DNA of 64,000 nt. It comes from Clostridiales bacterium. Lineage in GTDB: Bacteria > Bacillota > Clostridia > Oscillospirales > Oscillospiraceae. Numbering within the stretch: the first letter of the stretch is position 1; the number at the start of each line of letters is the position of its first letter. This document shows, piece by piece, positions 50,766 through 59,517 of the stretch. The DNA is taken from assembly GCA_022787565.1 (NCBI GenBank), contig JALFVN010000056.1, positions 1-64,000 of the forward strand, in the 5' to 3' direction. The notes under the pieces are model-generated. The model saw only the letters and a program-made list of their open reading frames with translations, made no database searches and was not told the DNA's origin. The position numbers and the translations under genes were made by a program.

Positions 50766-51508
50766 TGGCTGAGGACAGAAAGAACAATAAGGCGGGGGAG
50801 CCGGAGCAGTCCGGTATTCCCCGCCATATTGCCATCATCCTGGATGGCAACGGGCGCTGGGCCAAGAAACGTGGCCTGCCCAGAACGGCGGGCCACGCCG
50901 CCGGATCGGAAAATTTCCGGCGGATCGCCACCTATTGCAAGAATATCGGCGTGAAGTATCTGACGGTTTACGCCTTCTCCACGGAGAACTGGCAGCGGCC
51001 GGAGGACGAGGTCAGCACCATCATGAAGCTGCTGGAGCGCTACCTGAACGAGGCCATCAACACCATGGAGCGGGACCATATCCGCATGAAGGTGTTCGGG
51101 GAGGTCAGCGGCCTGTCGCCCAAGCTCCAGAAGCTGGTGGCAAAGACCGATGAGATCTCATCCCGCTACGAGGGCTTTCAGGCCAACATCTGCTTGAACT
51201 ACGGTGGACGGAACGAGATCGTCAGCGCCGCGAAGCGCTATGCCCGGGACTATGCCGAGGGCAGAGTCACCGGCGAGCTTACCGAGGAGCAGTTCGGCAA
51301 TTACCTGTACTCCGCCGGCATCAGCGACCCGGACCTGCTTATCCGCCCCGGCGGGGAGCAGCGGATTTCCAATTTTCTGCTGTGGCAGTGCGCCTATGCG
51401 GAGTTTTATTTTACCGACGTGCTCTGGCCGGACTTTTCCACGGCCGAGCTTGACAAGGCTATTGCCGAGTATCAGCGCCGGGACAGGCGCTTCGGAAAGG
51501 TGAAATGA
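50765..51508 (+). CDS. uppS: Undecaprenyl diphosphate synthase (cis-prenyltransferase)
   Basis: 247 aa. The catalytic Asp is in HIAIILDGNGRWAKKRGLPR. Other signatures are TVYAFSTENWQRP, LNYGGRNEI and DLLIRPGGEQRISNFLLWQ. It makes the C55 lipid carrier for cell-wall synthesis. It overlaps the next gene by 4 bp (ATGA). Confidence 0.97.
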   Translation: MAEDRKNNKAGEPEQSGIPRHIAIILDGNGRWAKKRGLPRTAGHAAGSENFRRIATYCKNIGVKYLTVYAFSTENWQRPEDEVSTIMKLLERYLNEAINTMERDHIRMKVFGEVSGLSPKLQKLVAKTDEISSRYEGFQANICLNYGGRNEIVSAAKRYARDYAEGRVTGELTEEQFGNYLYSAGISDPDLLIRPGGEQRISNFLLWQCAYAEFYFTDVLWPDFSTAELDKAIAEYQRRDRRFGKVK

Positions 51509-52182
51509 ACATCAGAGAGACGCTTCTTTCCCTGCAGGACGGGAAATTTGCCGCCTTTCAGGCAAGGCTCATCCCCAATGTCGCCCCGGAGCGCATCCTC
51601 GGCGTGCGCACCCCGGAGCTTCGGAAGCTGGCAAAGCAGCTCCGGGGCAGCAGCGATGCGGAAGCCTTCCTGAATACGCTGCCCCACGAATTCTTTGAGG
51701 AGAACAACCTCCACGCCTTCCTCCTTTGCGGGATAAAGGATTTTGAACGCTGTGTGCAGGCTGTGGAGGATTTCCTCCCTTATGTGGACAACTGGGCAAC
51801 CTGCGACCAACTGAGGCCGAAAGCTTTTGCCCGGAACAGGCAGGCGCTTCTGCCCCGTATCCGTTCCTGGCTGGATTCAGACCGGACATATACCCAGCGC
51901 TTTGGTATAGGCATGCTGATGAGCCACTTTCTGGACGAAGATTTCCGGGAAGAGTATCTCAGCTGGGTATCGGACATCCATTCTGAGGAATACTATGTAA
52001 ATATGATGATCGCCTGGTACTTCGCCACCGCCCTGGCAAAGCAATATAGGGCGGCGCTGCCTTACATCGAGGAGCGGCGGCTGGGCCCCTGGGTACACAA
52101 CAAGACCATTCAAAAAGCCCTGGAGAGTTACCGGGTCAGCGAAGAGCATAAGGCCTGTTTAAAAACACTGAAGAGCAAATAA
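51505..52182 (+). CDS. DNA alkylation repair protein (AlkD-like HEAT-repeat glycosylase)
   Basis: 225 aa of the AlkD-like HEAT-repeat family (PF08713). The residues used by AlkD to grip DNA have counterparts here: DNWATCDQL (Trp and Asp), YTQRFGIGMLM (Arg) and MMIAWYFATA (Trp). It removes alkylated bases without flipping them in characterised members. It is coupled to uppS by an ATGA overlap and occupies the position where cdsA is normally found between uppS and dxr. Confidence 0.88.
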   Translation: MNIRETLLSLQDGKFAAFQARLIPNVAPERILGVRTPELRKLAKQLRGSSDAEAFLNTLPHEFFEENNLHAFLLCGIKDFERCVQAVEDFLPYVDNWATCDQLRPKAFARNRQALLPRIRSWLDSDRTYTQRFGIGMLMSHFLDEDFREEYLSWVSDIHSEEYYVNMMIAWYFATALAKQYRAALPYIEERRLGPWVHNKTIQKALESYRVSEEHKACLKTLKSK

Positions 52183-52195
52183 AGAGGAAAGCAAT

Positions 52196-53344
52196 ATGGT
52201 AAGAGCCATTTCCATACTGGGCTGCACCGGCTCCATCGGCCGGCAGACCATCGCCGTGGCGGAGCACATCAATATGCCCGTGGCCGCGCTGACGGCGAAC
52301 AGAAAGATTGACCTGCTGGAGGAGCAGGCCCGGCGGCTGCGCCCCAAATTTGTGGCGGTGTACGATGAAACGGCGGCAAAACAGTTCAAAATCGCCGTGG
52401 CGGACACAGATATTCGTGTGGGTTCCGGCATGGCGGGCCTGATCGAGGCTGCCACCATGGAGGAGAGCGACTGCGTGGTAACGGCGGTTTCCGGCTCCGT
52501 GGGCCTGCGCCCCACCCTGGCCGCTATTGATGAAAGAAAGCGTATCGCCCTGGCCAACAAGGAGACCCTGGTCTGTGCCGGGGACATCGTCATGGCCCGG
52601 GCAGAAGAGAAGGGCGCGGAGATCGTGCCTGTGGACTCGGAGCACTCCGCCATTTTCCAGTGCCTGATGGGCAGGAAAAAAGGCGAGCTGAGAAAGATCC
52701 TTCTCACCGGCTCCGGCGGGCCTTTCCGGGGGAAAGAGCGCCGGGAGCTTGAGGATGTGACGCCGGAGCAGGCGGTGAAGCACCCCAACTGGAGCATGGG
52801 GGCCAAGATCTCCGTGGACAGCGCCACCATGATGAACAAGGGCCTGGAATTTATTGAGGCCATGCACCTCTTCTCTGTGACGCCGGACGACATTCAGGTG
52901 GTCATCCACCCCCAGAGCGTCATCCACTCTATGGTAGAGCTGATCGACGGCACGGTGATCGCCCAGATGGGCGTACCCGACATGGGCCTGCCCATCCAGC
53001 TGGCTCTGACCTACCCGGAACGACAGGAATCCATGTTTGAGAGGCTGGATTTCACCAGACTGAAGGATCTGAGCTTTGAAGCGCCCGACTTTGAAAAGAC
53101 CCCCTGCTTGAAGCTGGCCATGGACGCTGCCCGCACCGGCGGCACTGCCCCCTGCGTTATGAGCGCGGCAAATGAGGTGGCCGTGGGCATGTTCCTGCGC
53201 CATGAGCTGGGCTACAACCGGATCTATGACGCCGCTGCCGGGGCCATTGAGGCGGTGGGCGTGGTGCAGGACCCTGATCTGGATACCATTCTGGAGGCGG
53301 ACGCCGCCGCCAGAGCCTATGTTTTGGAGCAATACAGAAAATGA
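52196..53344 (+). CDS. dxr: 1-deoxy-D-xylulose-5-phosphate reductoisomerase
   Basis: 382 aa. NADPH site ISILGCTGSIGRQT, metal and substrate motifs VPVDSEHSAIFQ, TGSGGPFRG and NWSMGAKISVDSATMMNKGLE (split here as MGAKISVDSATMMNKG). It makes MEP in the non-mevalonate isoprenoid pathway; ispG downstream belongs to the same pathway. Confidence 0.96.
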   Translation: MVRAISILGCTGSIGRQTIAVAEHINMPVAALTANRKIDLLEEQARRLRPKFVAVYDETAAKQFKIAVADTDIRVGSGMAGLIEAATMEESDCVVTAVSGSVGLRPTLAAIDERKRIALANKETLVCAGDIVMARAEEKGAEIVPVDSEHSAIFQCLMGRKKGELRKILLTGSGGPFRGKERRELEDVTPEQAVKHPNWSMGAKISVDSATMMNKGLEFIEAMHLFSVTPDDIQVVIHPQSVIHSMVELIDGTVIAQMGVPDMGLPIQLALTYPERQESMFERLDFTRLKDLSFEAPDFEKTPCLKLAMDAARTGGTAPCVMSAANEVAVGMFLRHELGYNRIYDAAAGAIEAVGVVQDPDLDTILEADAAARAYVLEQYRK

Positions 53345-54399
53345 CCGTTTTATACATTATCATCGCAGTTTTACTGTTCGGCGTGCTGATCGCCGTCCAC
53401 GAGCTGGGCCATTTCGCTGCGGCTAAGGCCTGCGGCGTGCGGGTGGAGGAGTTTGCCATCGGCATGGGCCCGGCCATCTTCAAAAGGAAAAAGGGGGAGA
53501 CGGAATATTCCCTGCGCTGCATCCCCTTCGGCGGCTTCTGCGCCATGGCCGGAGAGGACGAGAGCTCCGAGGACCCCAGAGCCTTTACCAATCAGGCGGC
53601 CTGGAAGCGGGTCATCATCCTGGCGGCAGGTTCCTTTATGAATTTCCTGCTGGGCTTTGTGATCGTCCTGCTCCTCTATGCCAACGCCGCCGCCTTCCGC
53701 GCCCCGGTGCTGACGGAATTTATGGAGGGCTGCCCCTATGAAAGCGCACAGGGCCTGCAGCAGGGGGACCGGTTTTACAGCATTGACGGCAAACGGGTGT
53801 ACCAGTATTACAACGTATCGGAGTTTCTCTCCAAGGGAGACGGCACCTACGATATTGTGGTCATCCGGGACGGGAAAAAGCTGAAGCTGGAAGATTTCCC
53901 TATGGTTCCCATCCAGTATGAGGGCCAGGAGAACAAGATGTACGGCTTCTACTTCGGCTATGATGAGGCCACCTTCGGCGCCAAGCTGAAAAACGCCTGG
54001 TACACCTGCCTGGAGTTTGCCCGCATGGTCTGGATGAGTCTGCGTGAGCTGGTCAGCGGCAATGTGGGCGTAAAGGATCTTTCCGGCCCGGTGGGCATTG
54101 TGGACATGATGGCGGAGACCGGCCAGCAGGCCGCCTCGGTGGCTGACGCGCTGTACAGCATTTTTTATTTTGGCGCTTTTATTGCGGTGAACCTAGCGGT
54201 GATGAATATGCTGCCTATCCCTGCCCTGGACGGCGGCAGAGTGTTTCTGCTGCTGGTCACCTGGGTGATCGAGACCGTGACGAGAAAGAAACTCAACCCC
54301 AAGTACGAGGGCTATATCCACGCCGGCGGCATGATTTTGCTGCTGGCACTGATGGCCTTTGTGATGCTCAATGATATCATCAGGATCGTGACAGGATAA
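53341..54399 (+). CDS. rseP: Site-2 intramembrane metalloprotease RseP
   Basis: 352 aa. The zinc motif HELGH is at residues 20-24 in the first membrane helix, a PDZ domain lies in the middle (EGCPYESAQGLQQGD), and the third metal ligand is in LPIPALDGGRV. It cleaves membrane-bound anti-sigma factors. It overlaps dxr by 4 bp and abuts ispG. Confidence 0.95.
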   Translation: MTVLYIIIAVLLFGVLIAVHELGHFAAAKACGVRVEEFAIGMGPAIFKRKKGETEYSLRCIPFGGFCAMAGEDESSEDPRAFTNQAAWKRVIILAAGSFMNFLLGFVIVLLLYANAAAFRAPVLTEFMEGCPYESAQGLQQGDRFYSIDGKRVYQYYNVSEFLSKGDGTYDIVVIRDGKKLKLEDFPMVPIQYEGQENKMYGFYFGYDEATFGAKLKNAWYTCLEFARMVWMSLRELVSGNVGVKDLSGPVGIVDMMAETGQQAASVADALYSIFYFGAFIAVNLAVMNMLPIPALDGGRVFLLLVTWVIETVTRKKLNPKYEGYIHAGGMILLLALMAFVMLNDIIRIVTG

Positions 54400-55460
54400 T
54401 GGAAAGAAAAACTACGAAAAAGATAAAAGTGGCCGGACTGGAGATCGGCGGCGGGGCCGCCGTCACGGTCCAGTCCATGTGCAATACGAAAACCTGGGAT
54501 GTGGAGGCCACCGTCGCCCAAATTAAGCGGCTCCGGGCCGCGGGCTGCGAGATCGTGCGCCTTGCGGTGCCGGATCAGCGCTCCGCCGAGGCTATCTCCG
54601 CCATCAAGGAGCAGGTGGACATTCCCCTGGTGGCGGATATCCACTTTGACTACAGGCTGGCACTGATCTGCGCGGAGCGGGGCATCGACAAGATCCGCAT
54701 CAACCCCGGCAACATCGGCGCCGAGGAGAACGTGAAGGCCGTGGCAGAGGCATGCCGGGCCAGAAATATTCCCATCCGCATCGGGGTGAACGCGGGCAGT
54801 CTGGAACAGCGGCTGCTGGAAAAGTACGGCCACCCCTGCCCGGAGGCCATGGTGGAGAGCGCCCGGGGGCATGTGATGCTGCTGAACAAATTCGGCTTTG
54901 ACGATATCTGCCTGTCCATGAAGTCCTCCTCCGTGCCGCTGACCATAGAGAGCTACCGCATGGCATCGGAGTGCTTTGCCTATCCCCTGCACCTGGGCGT
55001 GACCGAGACCGGCACCGCCTGGAACGGCACCATTCAGTCCGCCGTGGGTATCGGCACCCTCCTCAGCGAGGGAATCGGGGACACCATCCGCGTCTCCCTC
55101 ACCGCGGACCCGGTGGAGGAGGTCAAAACCGGTATCGCCATTTTGAAGGCGGCGGGGCTGAGAAAGGGCGGCGTGAAATTCGTCTCCTGCCCCACCTGCG
55201 GCAGAACGGAAATTGATCTGATCGGCCTGGCAAACCAGGTGGAGAGCCTGGTATCCGGCCTTGACCGGGACATTACCGTGGCGGTGATGGGCTGCGTGGT
55301 CAACGGACCCGGTGAGGCCCGGGAGGCGGACTACGGCATTGCCGGCGGCAAGGACAAGGGCCTGTTATTTAAAAAGGGACAGGTGGTAGGCACCTATCCC
55401 TATGAGCGCCTGTGCGGCGCGCTGATGGAACTGATCCGAAGCGACGAGGAAAAGCAATGA
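54399..55460 (+). CDS. ispG: 4-hydroxy-3-methylbut-2-enyl diphosphate synthase (flavodoxin-type)
   Basis: 353 aa, the two-domain bacterial form: an N-terminal TIM barrel (VQSMCNTKTWDVEATVAQIK, DIHFDYRLAL) and a C-terminal Fe-S domain with cysteines in FVSCPTCGRTEIDL and VMGCVVNGPGE. Penultimate step of the MEP pathway. It overlaps polC by 4 bp. Confidence 0.96.
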   Translation: MERKTTKKIKVAGLEIGGGAAVTVQSMCNTKTWDVEATVAQIKRLRAAGCEIVRLAVPDQRSAEAISAIKEQVDIPLVADIHFDYRLALICAERGIDKIRINPGNIGAEENVKAVAEACRARNIPIRIGVNAGSLEQRLLEKYGHPCPEAMVESARGHVMLLNKFGFDDICLSMKSSSVPLTIESYRMASECFAYPLHLGVTETGTAWNGTIQSAVGIGTLLSEGIGDTIRVSLTADPVEEVKTGIAILKAAGLRKGGVKFVSCPTCGRTEIDLIGLANQVESLVSGLDRDITVAVMGCVVNGPGEAREADYGIAGGKDKGLLFKKGQVVGTYPYERLCGALMELIRSDEEKQ

Positions 55461-58400
55461 GCGAGCAGTATACCCCATTTCTTACCATGTTTCCCGGCTG
55501 CAGCGATCTTGGCCCATCCTGCGGCGGGCTGGAAAAAGCATATGTGACCCAGGTGCAGGTAGACATGTCCGCAAGGACCATGGCTGTCTGCGCCTGGTTT
55601 GCCGCCATGCCCTCTCCGGCGGAGGAGAGCATTCTGACCGGGCGGCTCCGGGAGGACTATGGTCTGACCGGCGCGGAGCTGGCGGCCGATTACCCCAGGC
55701 AGAAGACCCCCGCCCCAGCCTATACGCCCACGGCCCCCGCCTCCGCCGGCGCGCCCAAGGGAGACGTGCTCATGGGCAGGGCCATCAAGCAAAAGCCCAT
55801 CCCCATGGAGCTGCTGACCCTGGAGTCCGGCAAAGTGACCGTGGAGGGCGACGTGGTGGCCGTCACCAGCCGAACGGTGAAAAAGGGCGGCGCGGTGCTG
55901 TGCTTTGATATTTCTGACCGCACAAACTCCGTGCGCGTCTCCCGTTTTCTCCGCTCGGATGACGATCAGTCCATTATCAGCAAGATTGCTGAGGGAGACC
56001 ATCTTGTCATCCAAGGCGAGATCATTTACAGCAAGTACGACGAGGATATGGTGCTGGATCCCCGGAACATTATGAAGGGCAAGAGCTTTGTCCGCCCGGA
56101 CAACGCCCCGGAGAAGCGGGTGGAGCTGCACATGCATACCCGTTTCTCTGCCCTGGACGCCCTGACCGACCCTGCCGCCATCGTCAAACGGGCAGCCTAC
56201 TGGGGCATGCCCGCCATTGCCGTCACCGACCACGGCGTTGCCCAGGCTTTCCCTGACATGTGGAAAGCGGGGAAAAAGCACGGCGTCAAGATCATTTACG
56301 GTCTGGAAGCCTACTATGTGAACGATATGGACGGCAACAGCGCCGTCATGGGCAAGAGCAAGCTGCCGCTGGATACGGAGTTTGTGGCCTTTGATATCGA
56401 GACCACCGGCCTGAACGCCATGAACGACCGCATGACGGAGATCGGCGCGGTGATTTTTTCCGGCAATGAGATCAAAGAGGTGTTCAACACCTTTGTTGAC
56501 CCGCAGATGCACATCCCGCCCGACATTACGGAGCTGACCGGCATCCGGGACAGCGATGTGGCCGGCGCCCCCCTGGAGGATGAGGCCCTGCGCATGTTTA
56601 TGGACTTCGCGGGGGACAGGCCCATCATTGCCCACAACGCCCATTTCGACGTGGGCTTCATGTCCTCCACCGCCCGGCGGCACGGGATCAAATTCAGCCC
56701 CGTGTTTCTGGACACCCTGGCTCTGTCCCAGGCTCTGCTGCCGGAACTGAAGCGCTTCAAGCTGGACACCGTGTCCAACCACCTGGGTCTGCCCAAGTTT
56801 AACCACCACCGGGCCTCGGACGACGCCCTGGTGGCGGCACGGATCATGGGCAAATTCCTGCCCATGCTGACGGCCCAGGGCGCCCGTACCGTGGACGATA
56901 TCGAGACGGTCTACCACTCTCTGCGCCGCACGGACGTGGCCAAGACCTACCACATGGTCATGCTGGCCAAAAACCGGACCGGACTGAAGAACCTGTACGA
57001 GATGATCTCCCAGTCCTATCTGAAATATTTTCACCGCAGCCCCACAATCCCCAAAAGTCTGCTCCTGCAGCACCGGGAGGGCCTGCTGATCGGCTCTGCC
57101 TGCGGCATGGGCGAGCTGTACGGCGCGGTGATGAACGGCGCGGAGGAAAAAGAGCTGGAAAAGATCGCAAGTCTTTACGACTATCTGGAGATTCAGCCCA
57201 TCTGCAACAATGCCTTTCTGATCGAAAACGGCCGGGTCAGGGACGAGACGGTATTGCAGGATTATAACCGCACCATTCTGGAGCTGGGCCGGAAGCTGAA
57301 TAAGCCGGTCATCGCCGCCAGCGACGTGCATTTTCTGGACGCGGAGGACGAGCAGTTCCGCAAGATCCTGCAGGCGGCCAAGAAGTTCTCCGACGCGGAC
57401 CGGGACTGCCCCATCTTCTTCCGCAACACGGAGGAGATGCTGGCGGAGTTCATGTATCTGGGGGAGGAGACGGCAAAAGAGGTGGTCATCACCAACACCC
57501 GGGCCATTGCCGACCAGGTGGAGGAGATCGAGCTGCTGCCCAAAGACCTGTTCCCGCCCAAGATCGAGCACTCGGCGGAGGATCTGAAGGAGCTGGTCTA
57601 CAGCAAGATGCACCGCATCTACGGCGAAAACCCGCCCGCCATCGTGCAGGAGCGCGTGGATGTGGAGCTGAACACCATATTGGACCACAACTACGACGTG
57701 ATTTACATGAGCGCCCAGAAGCTGGTGCAGAACTCTCTGGAAAACGGCTACCTGGTAGGCAGCCGGGGCAGCGTAGGCTCTTCCATCGTGGCCTATATGT
57801 CCGGCATCACGGAGGTCAACTCCCTGCCGCCCCACTATGTCTGCCCCAAGTGCTGCCACAGCGAGTTCATTACCGACGGCAGCTTCGGCTGCGGCGCGGA
57901 CATGCCCCCGAAAAACTGCCCGGAATGCGGCACACTGATGAACCAGGATGGCTTCGATATTCCTTTTGAGACCTTCCTTGGTTTCCCGGGAAATGAAAAG
58001 ACCCCCGATATCGACCTGAACTTCTCCGGCGAGTATCAGGCCAAGGCACATAAATATACCGAAACCCTGTTCGGCCCCGACCATGTGTTCCGCGCCGGTA
58101 CCATCGGCACCCTGGCGGAGAAAACGGCCTACGGCTATGTGAAAAAGTATCTGGAGGAGCGGGGAAGAAAGGTCACCAAGGCGGAGGAAAACCGGCTGAC
58201 TCTGGGTTTGGTGGGCATCAAGCGCACCACGGGCCAGCACCCTGGCGGCCTGGTGGTCATCCCCCAGGACATGGACGTGACGGACTTCTGCCCGGTGCAG
58301 CACCCGGCGGACGACCCCAACAGCGACATTATCACCACCCATTTTGAATATCACTGCATGGAGGCAAACCTGCTGAAGCTGGACGAGCTGGGCCATGATG

Positions 58401-59461
58401 ACCCGACGATGATCCGCATGATGGAGGATGCCACCGGCGTGGATGCCAAAAAAATTCTGCTCTCCGACCCGGACACTATGTCCATCTTTGTCAGCCCCGC
58501 CGTGCTGGGCCTGCCGGAGGACGATCCCATCATCGGCAAGACCGGCACCATCGGCATCCCGGAATTCGGCACCGGCTTTACCCGCCAGATGCTGGTGGAG
58601 ACCCAGCCCAGGCAGTTTGACACGCTGGTGCGTCTGTCCGGCTTCTCCCACGGCACCGACGTGTGGGCAGGCAACATCCGGGACCTGATCGTAAACGGAA
58701 TCGCCACCGTCAACGAAACCGTGGGCTGCCGCGACGATATTATGCTCTACCTGATCGCCAAGGGGATGGAACCCTCTCTGGCCTTCAAGACCATGGAGGC
58801 CGTGCGTAAGGGCAAGGTGAAAAAGAGCGGCGAATTCCCCGGCGACGCGGAAAAGCAGATGCGTGATCTGGGCGTGCCGGACTGGTATATCGAGTCCTGC
58901 CGCAAGATCGCCTACCTTTTCCCCAAGGCCCATGCCGTGGCCTATGTGATGATGGCCTTCCGCATTGCCTGGTTCAAGGTGCACAAGCCTCTGGCCTTTT
59001 ACAGCGCCTATTTCTACCGCCGCAGTCAGAAGGGCGGCTTTGACGCGGCGCTGATGACCGGCGGAACCGACGCGGTGCGGCGAAAGATCAACGAAATGCG
59101 CCGGAAGAGCGATCTGACGGCCAACGAGGAGGATCTGCTGGTGACCATGGAGGCAGTGTACGAGTTTAACATGCGGGGCTTCACCTTTGCCCCCATCGAC
59201 CTGTACCAGTCCGATGCCACAAAATTCATCATTGTTGACGATAAGCAGCTGCGCCCGCCCTTCGTGTCCATCTCCGGTCTGGGCGAGACGGCGGCGCTGG
59301 ATCTGGCCCGCTGCAAGGAGACGGGAGAGAAATTCATCTCCATGGAGGAGCTGAGCCGGGCCTGTCCCAAGGTCAGCCAGACCCACCTGGAGCAGCTGAA
59401 AGCGCTGGACGCCCTGGGCGATATGCCCGAGAGCAGCCAGATCAGCCTTTTCGGCATGTAA
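55457..59461 (+). CDS. polC: DNA polymerase III alpha subunit, PolC type
   Basis: 1334 aa from the ATG at 55457 (MSEQYTPFLTMF). The N-terminus is short compared with the ~1440-aa Bacillus enzyme. OB fold about residues 115-205, PHP domain starting H225-M-H227, and a 3'-5' exonuclease inserted into the PHP with D313-I-E315-TTG. A zinc cluster (YVCPKCC, GCGAD, NCPECG) is followed by the catalytic TPDIDLNFSGEYQ. It is the replicative polymerase of low-GC Firmicutes. Last gene of the run, ending at a strong terminator. Confidence 0.97.
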   Translation: MSEQYTPFLTMFPGCSDLGPSCGGLEKAYVTQVQVDMSARTMAVCAWFAAMPSPAEESILTGRLREDYGLTGAELAADYPRQKTPAPAYTPTAPASAGAPKGDVLMGRAIKQKPIPMELLTLESGKVTVEGDVVAVTSRTVKKGGAVLCFDISDRTNSVRVSRFLRSDDDQSIISKIAEGDHLVIQGEIIYSKYDEDMVLDPRNIMKGKSFVRPDNAPEKRVELHMHTRFSALDALTDPAAIVKRAAYWGMPAIAVTDHGVAQAFPDMWKAGKKHGVKIIYGLEAYYVNDMDGNSAVMGKSKLPLDTEFVAFDIETTGLNAMNDRMTEIGAVIFSGNEIKEVFNTFVDPQMHIPPDITELTGIRDSDVAGAPLEDEALRMFMDFAGDRPIIAHNAHFDVGFMSSTARRHGIKFSPVFLDTLALSQALLPELKRFKLDTVSNHLGLPKFNHHRASDDALVAARIMGKFLPMLTAQGARTVDDIETVYHSLRRTDVAKTYHMVMLAKNRTGLKNLYEMISQSYLKYFHRSPTIPKSLLLQHREGLLIGSACGMGELYGAVMNGAEEKELEKIASLYDYLEIQPICNNAFLIENGRVRDETVLQDYNRTILELGRKLNKPVIAASDVHFLDAEDEQFRKILQAAKKFSDADRDCPIFFRNTEEMLAEFMYLGEETAKEVVITNTRAIADQVEEIELLPKDLFPPKIEHSAEDLKELVYSKMHRIYGENPPAIVQERVDVELNTILDHNYDVIYMSAQKLVQNSLENGYLVGSRGSVGSSIVAYMSGITEVNSLPPHYVCPKCCHSEFITDGSFGCGADMPPKNCPECGTLMNQDGFDIPFETFLGFPGNEKTPDIDLNFSGEYQAKAHKYTETLFGPDHVFRAGTIGTLAEKTAYGYVKKYLEERGRKVTKAEENRLTLGLVGIKRTTGQHPGGLVVIPQDMDVTDFCPVQHPADDPNSDIITTHFEYHCMEANLLKLDELGHDDPTMIRMMEDATGVDAKKILLSDPDTMSIFVSPAVLGLPEDDPIIGKTGTIGIPEFGTGFTRQMLVETQPRQFDTLVRLSGFSHGTDVWAGNIRDLIVNGIATVNETVGCRDDIMLYLIAKGMEPSLAFKTMEAVRKGKVKKSGEFPGDAEKQMRDLGVPDWYIESCRKIAYLFPKAHAVAYVMMAFRIAWFKVHKPLAFYSAYFYRRSQKGGFDAALMTGGTDAVRRKINEMRRKSDLTANEEDLLVTMEAVYEFNMRGFTFAPIDLYQSDATKFIIVDDKQLRPPFVSISGLGETAALDLARCKETGEKFISMEELSRACPKVSQTHLEQLKALDALGDMPESSQISLFGM

Positions 59462-59473
59462 ACCATAAAGATT

Positions 59474-59515
59474 ACGGCCCCGATTCATCAGGAATCGGGG
59501 CCGTCGTTTGTTTTT
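59474..59515. terminator. Bidirectional terminator behind polC
   Basis: ACGGCCCCGATT (59474-59485) pairs perfectly with AATCGGGGCCGT (59493-59504), followed by CGTTTGTTTTTG. It also serves the convergent cotH-like gene. Confidence 0.9.
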
Positions 59516-59517
59516 GT

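Noticed and set aside
55400-59488. An open minus-strand frame of 1362 codons
   Set aside because: It is exactly antisense to polC, has no recognisable domain, and arises from the strong third-position GC bias that removes stops on the opposite strand.
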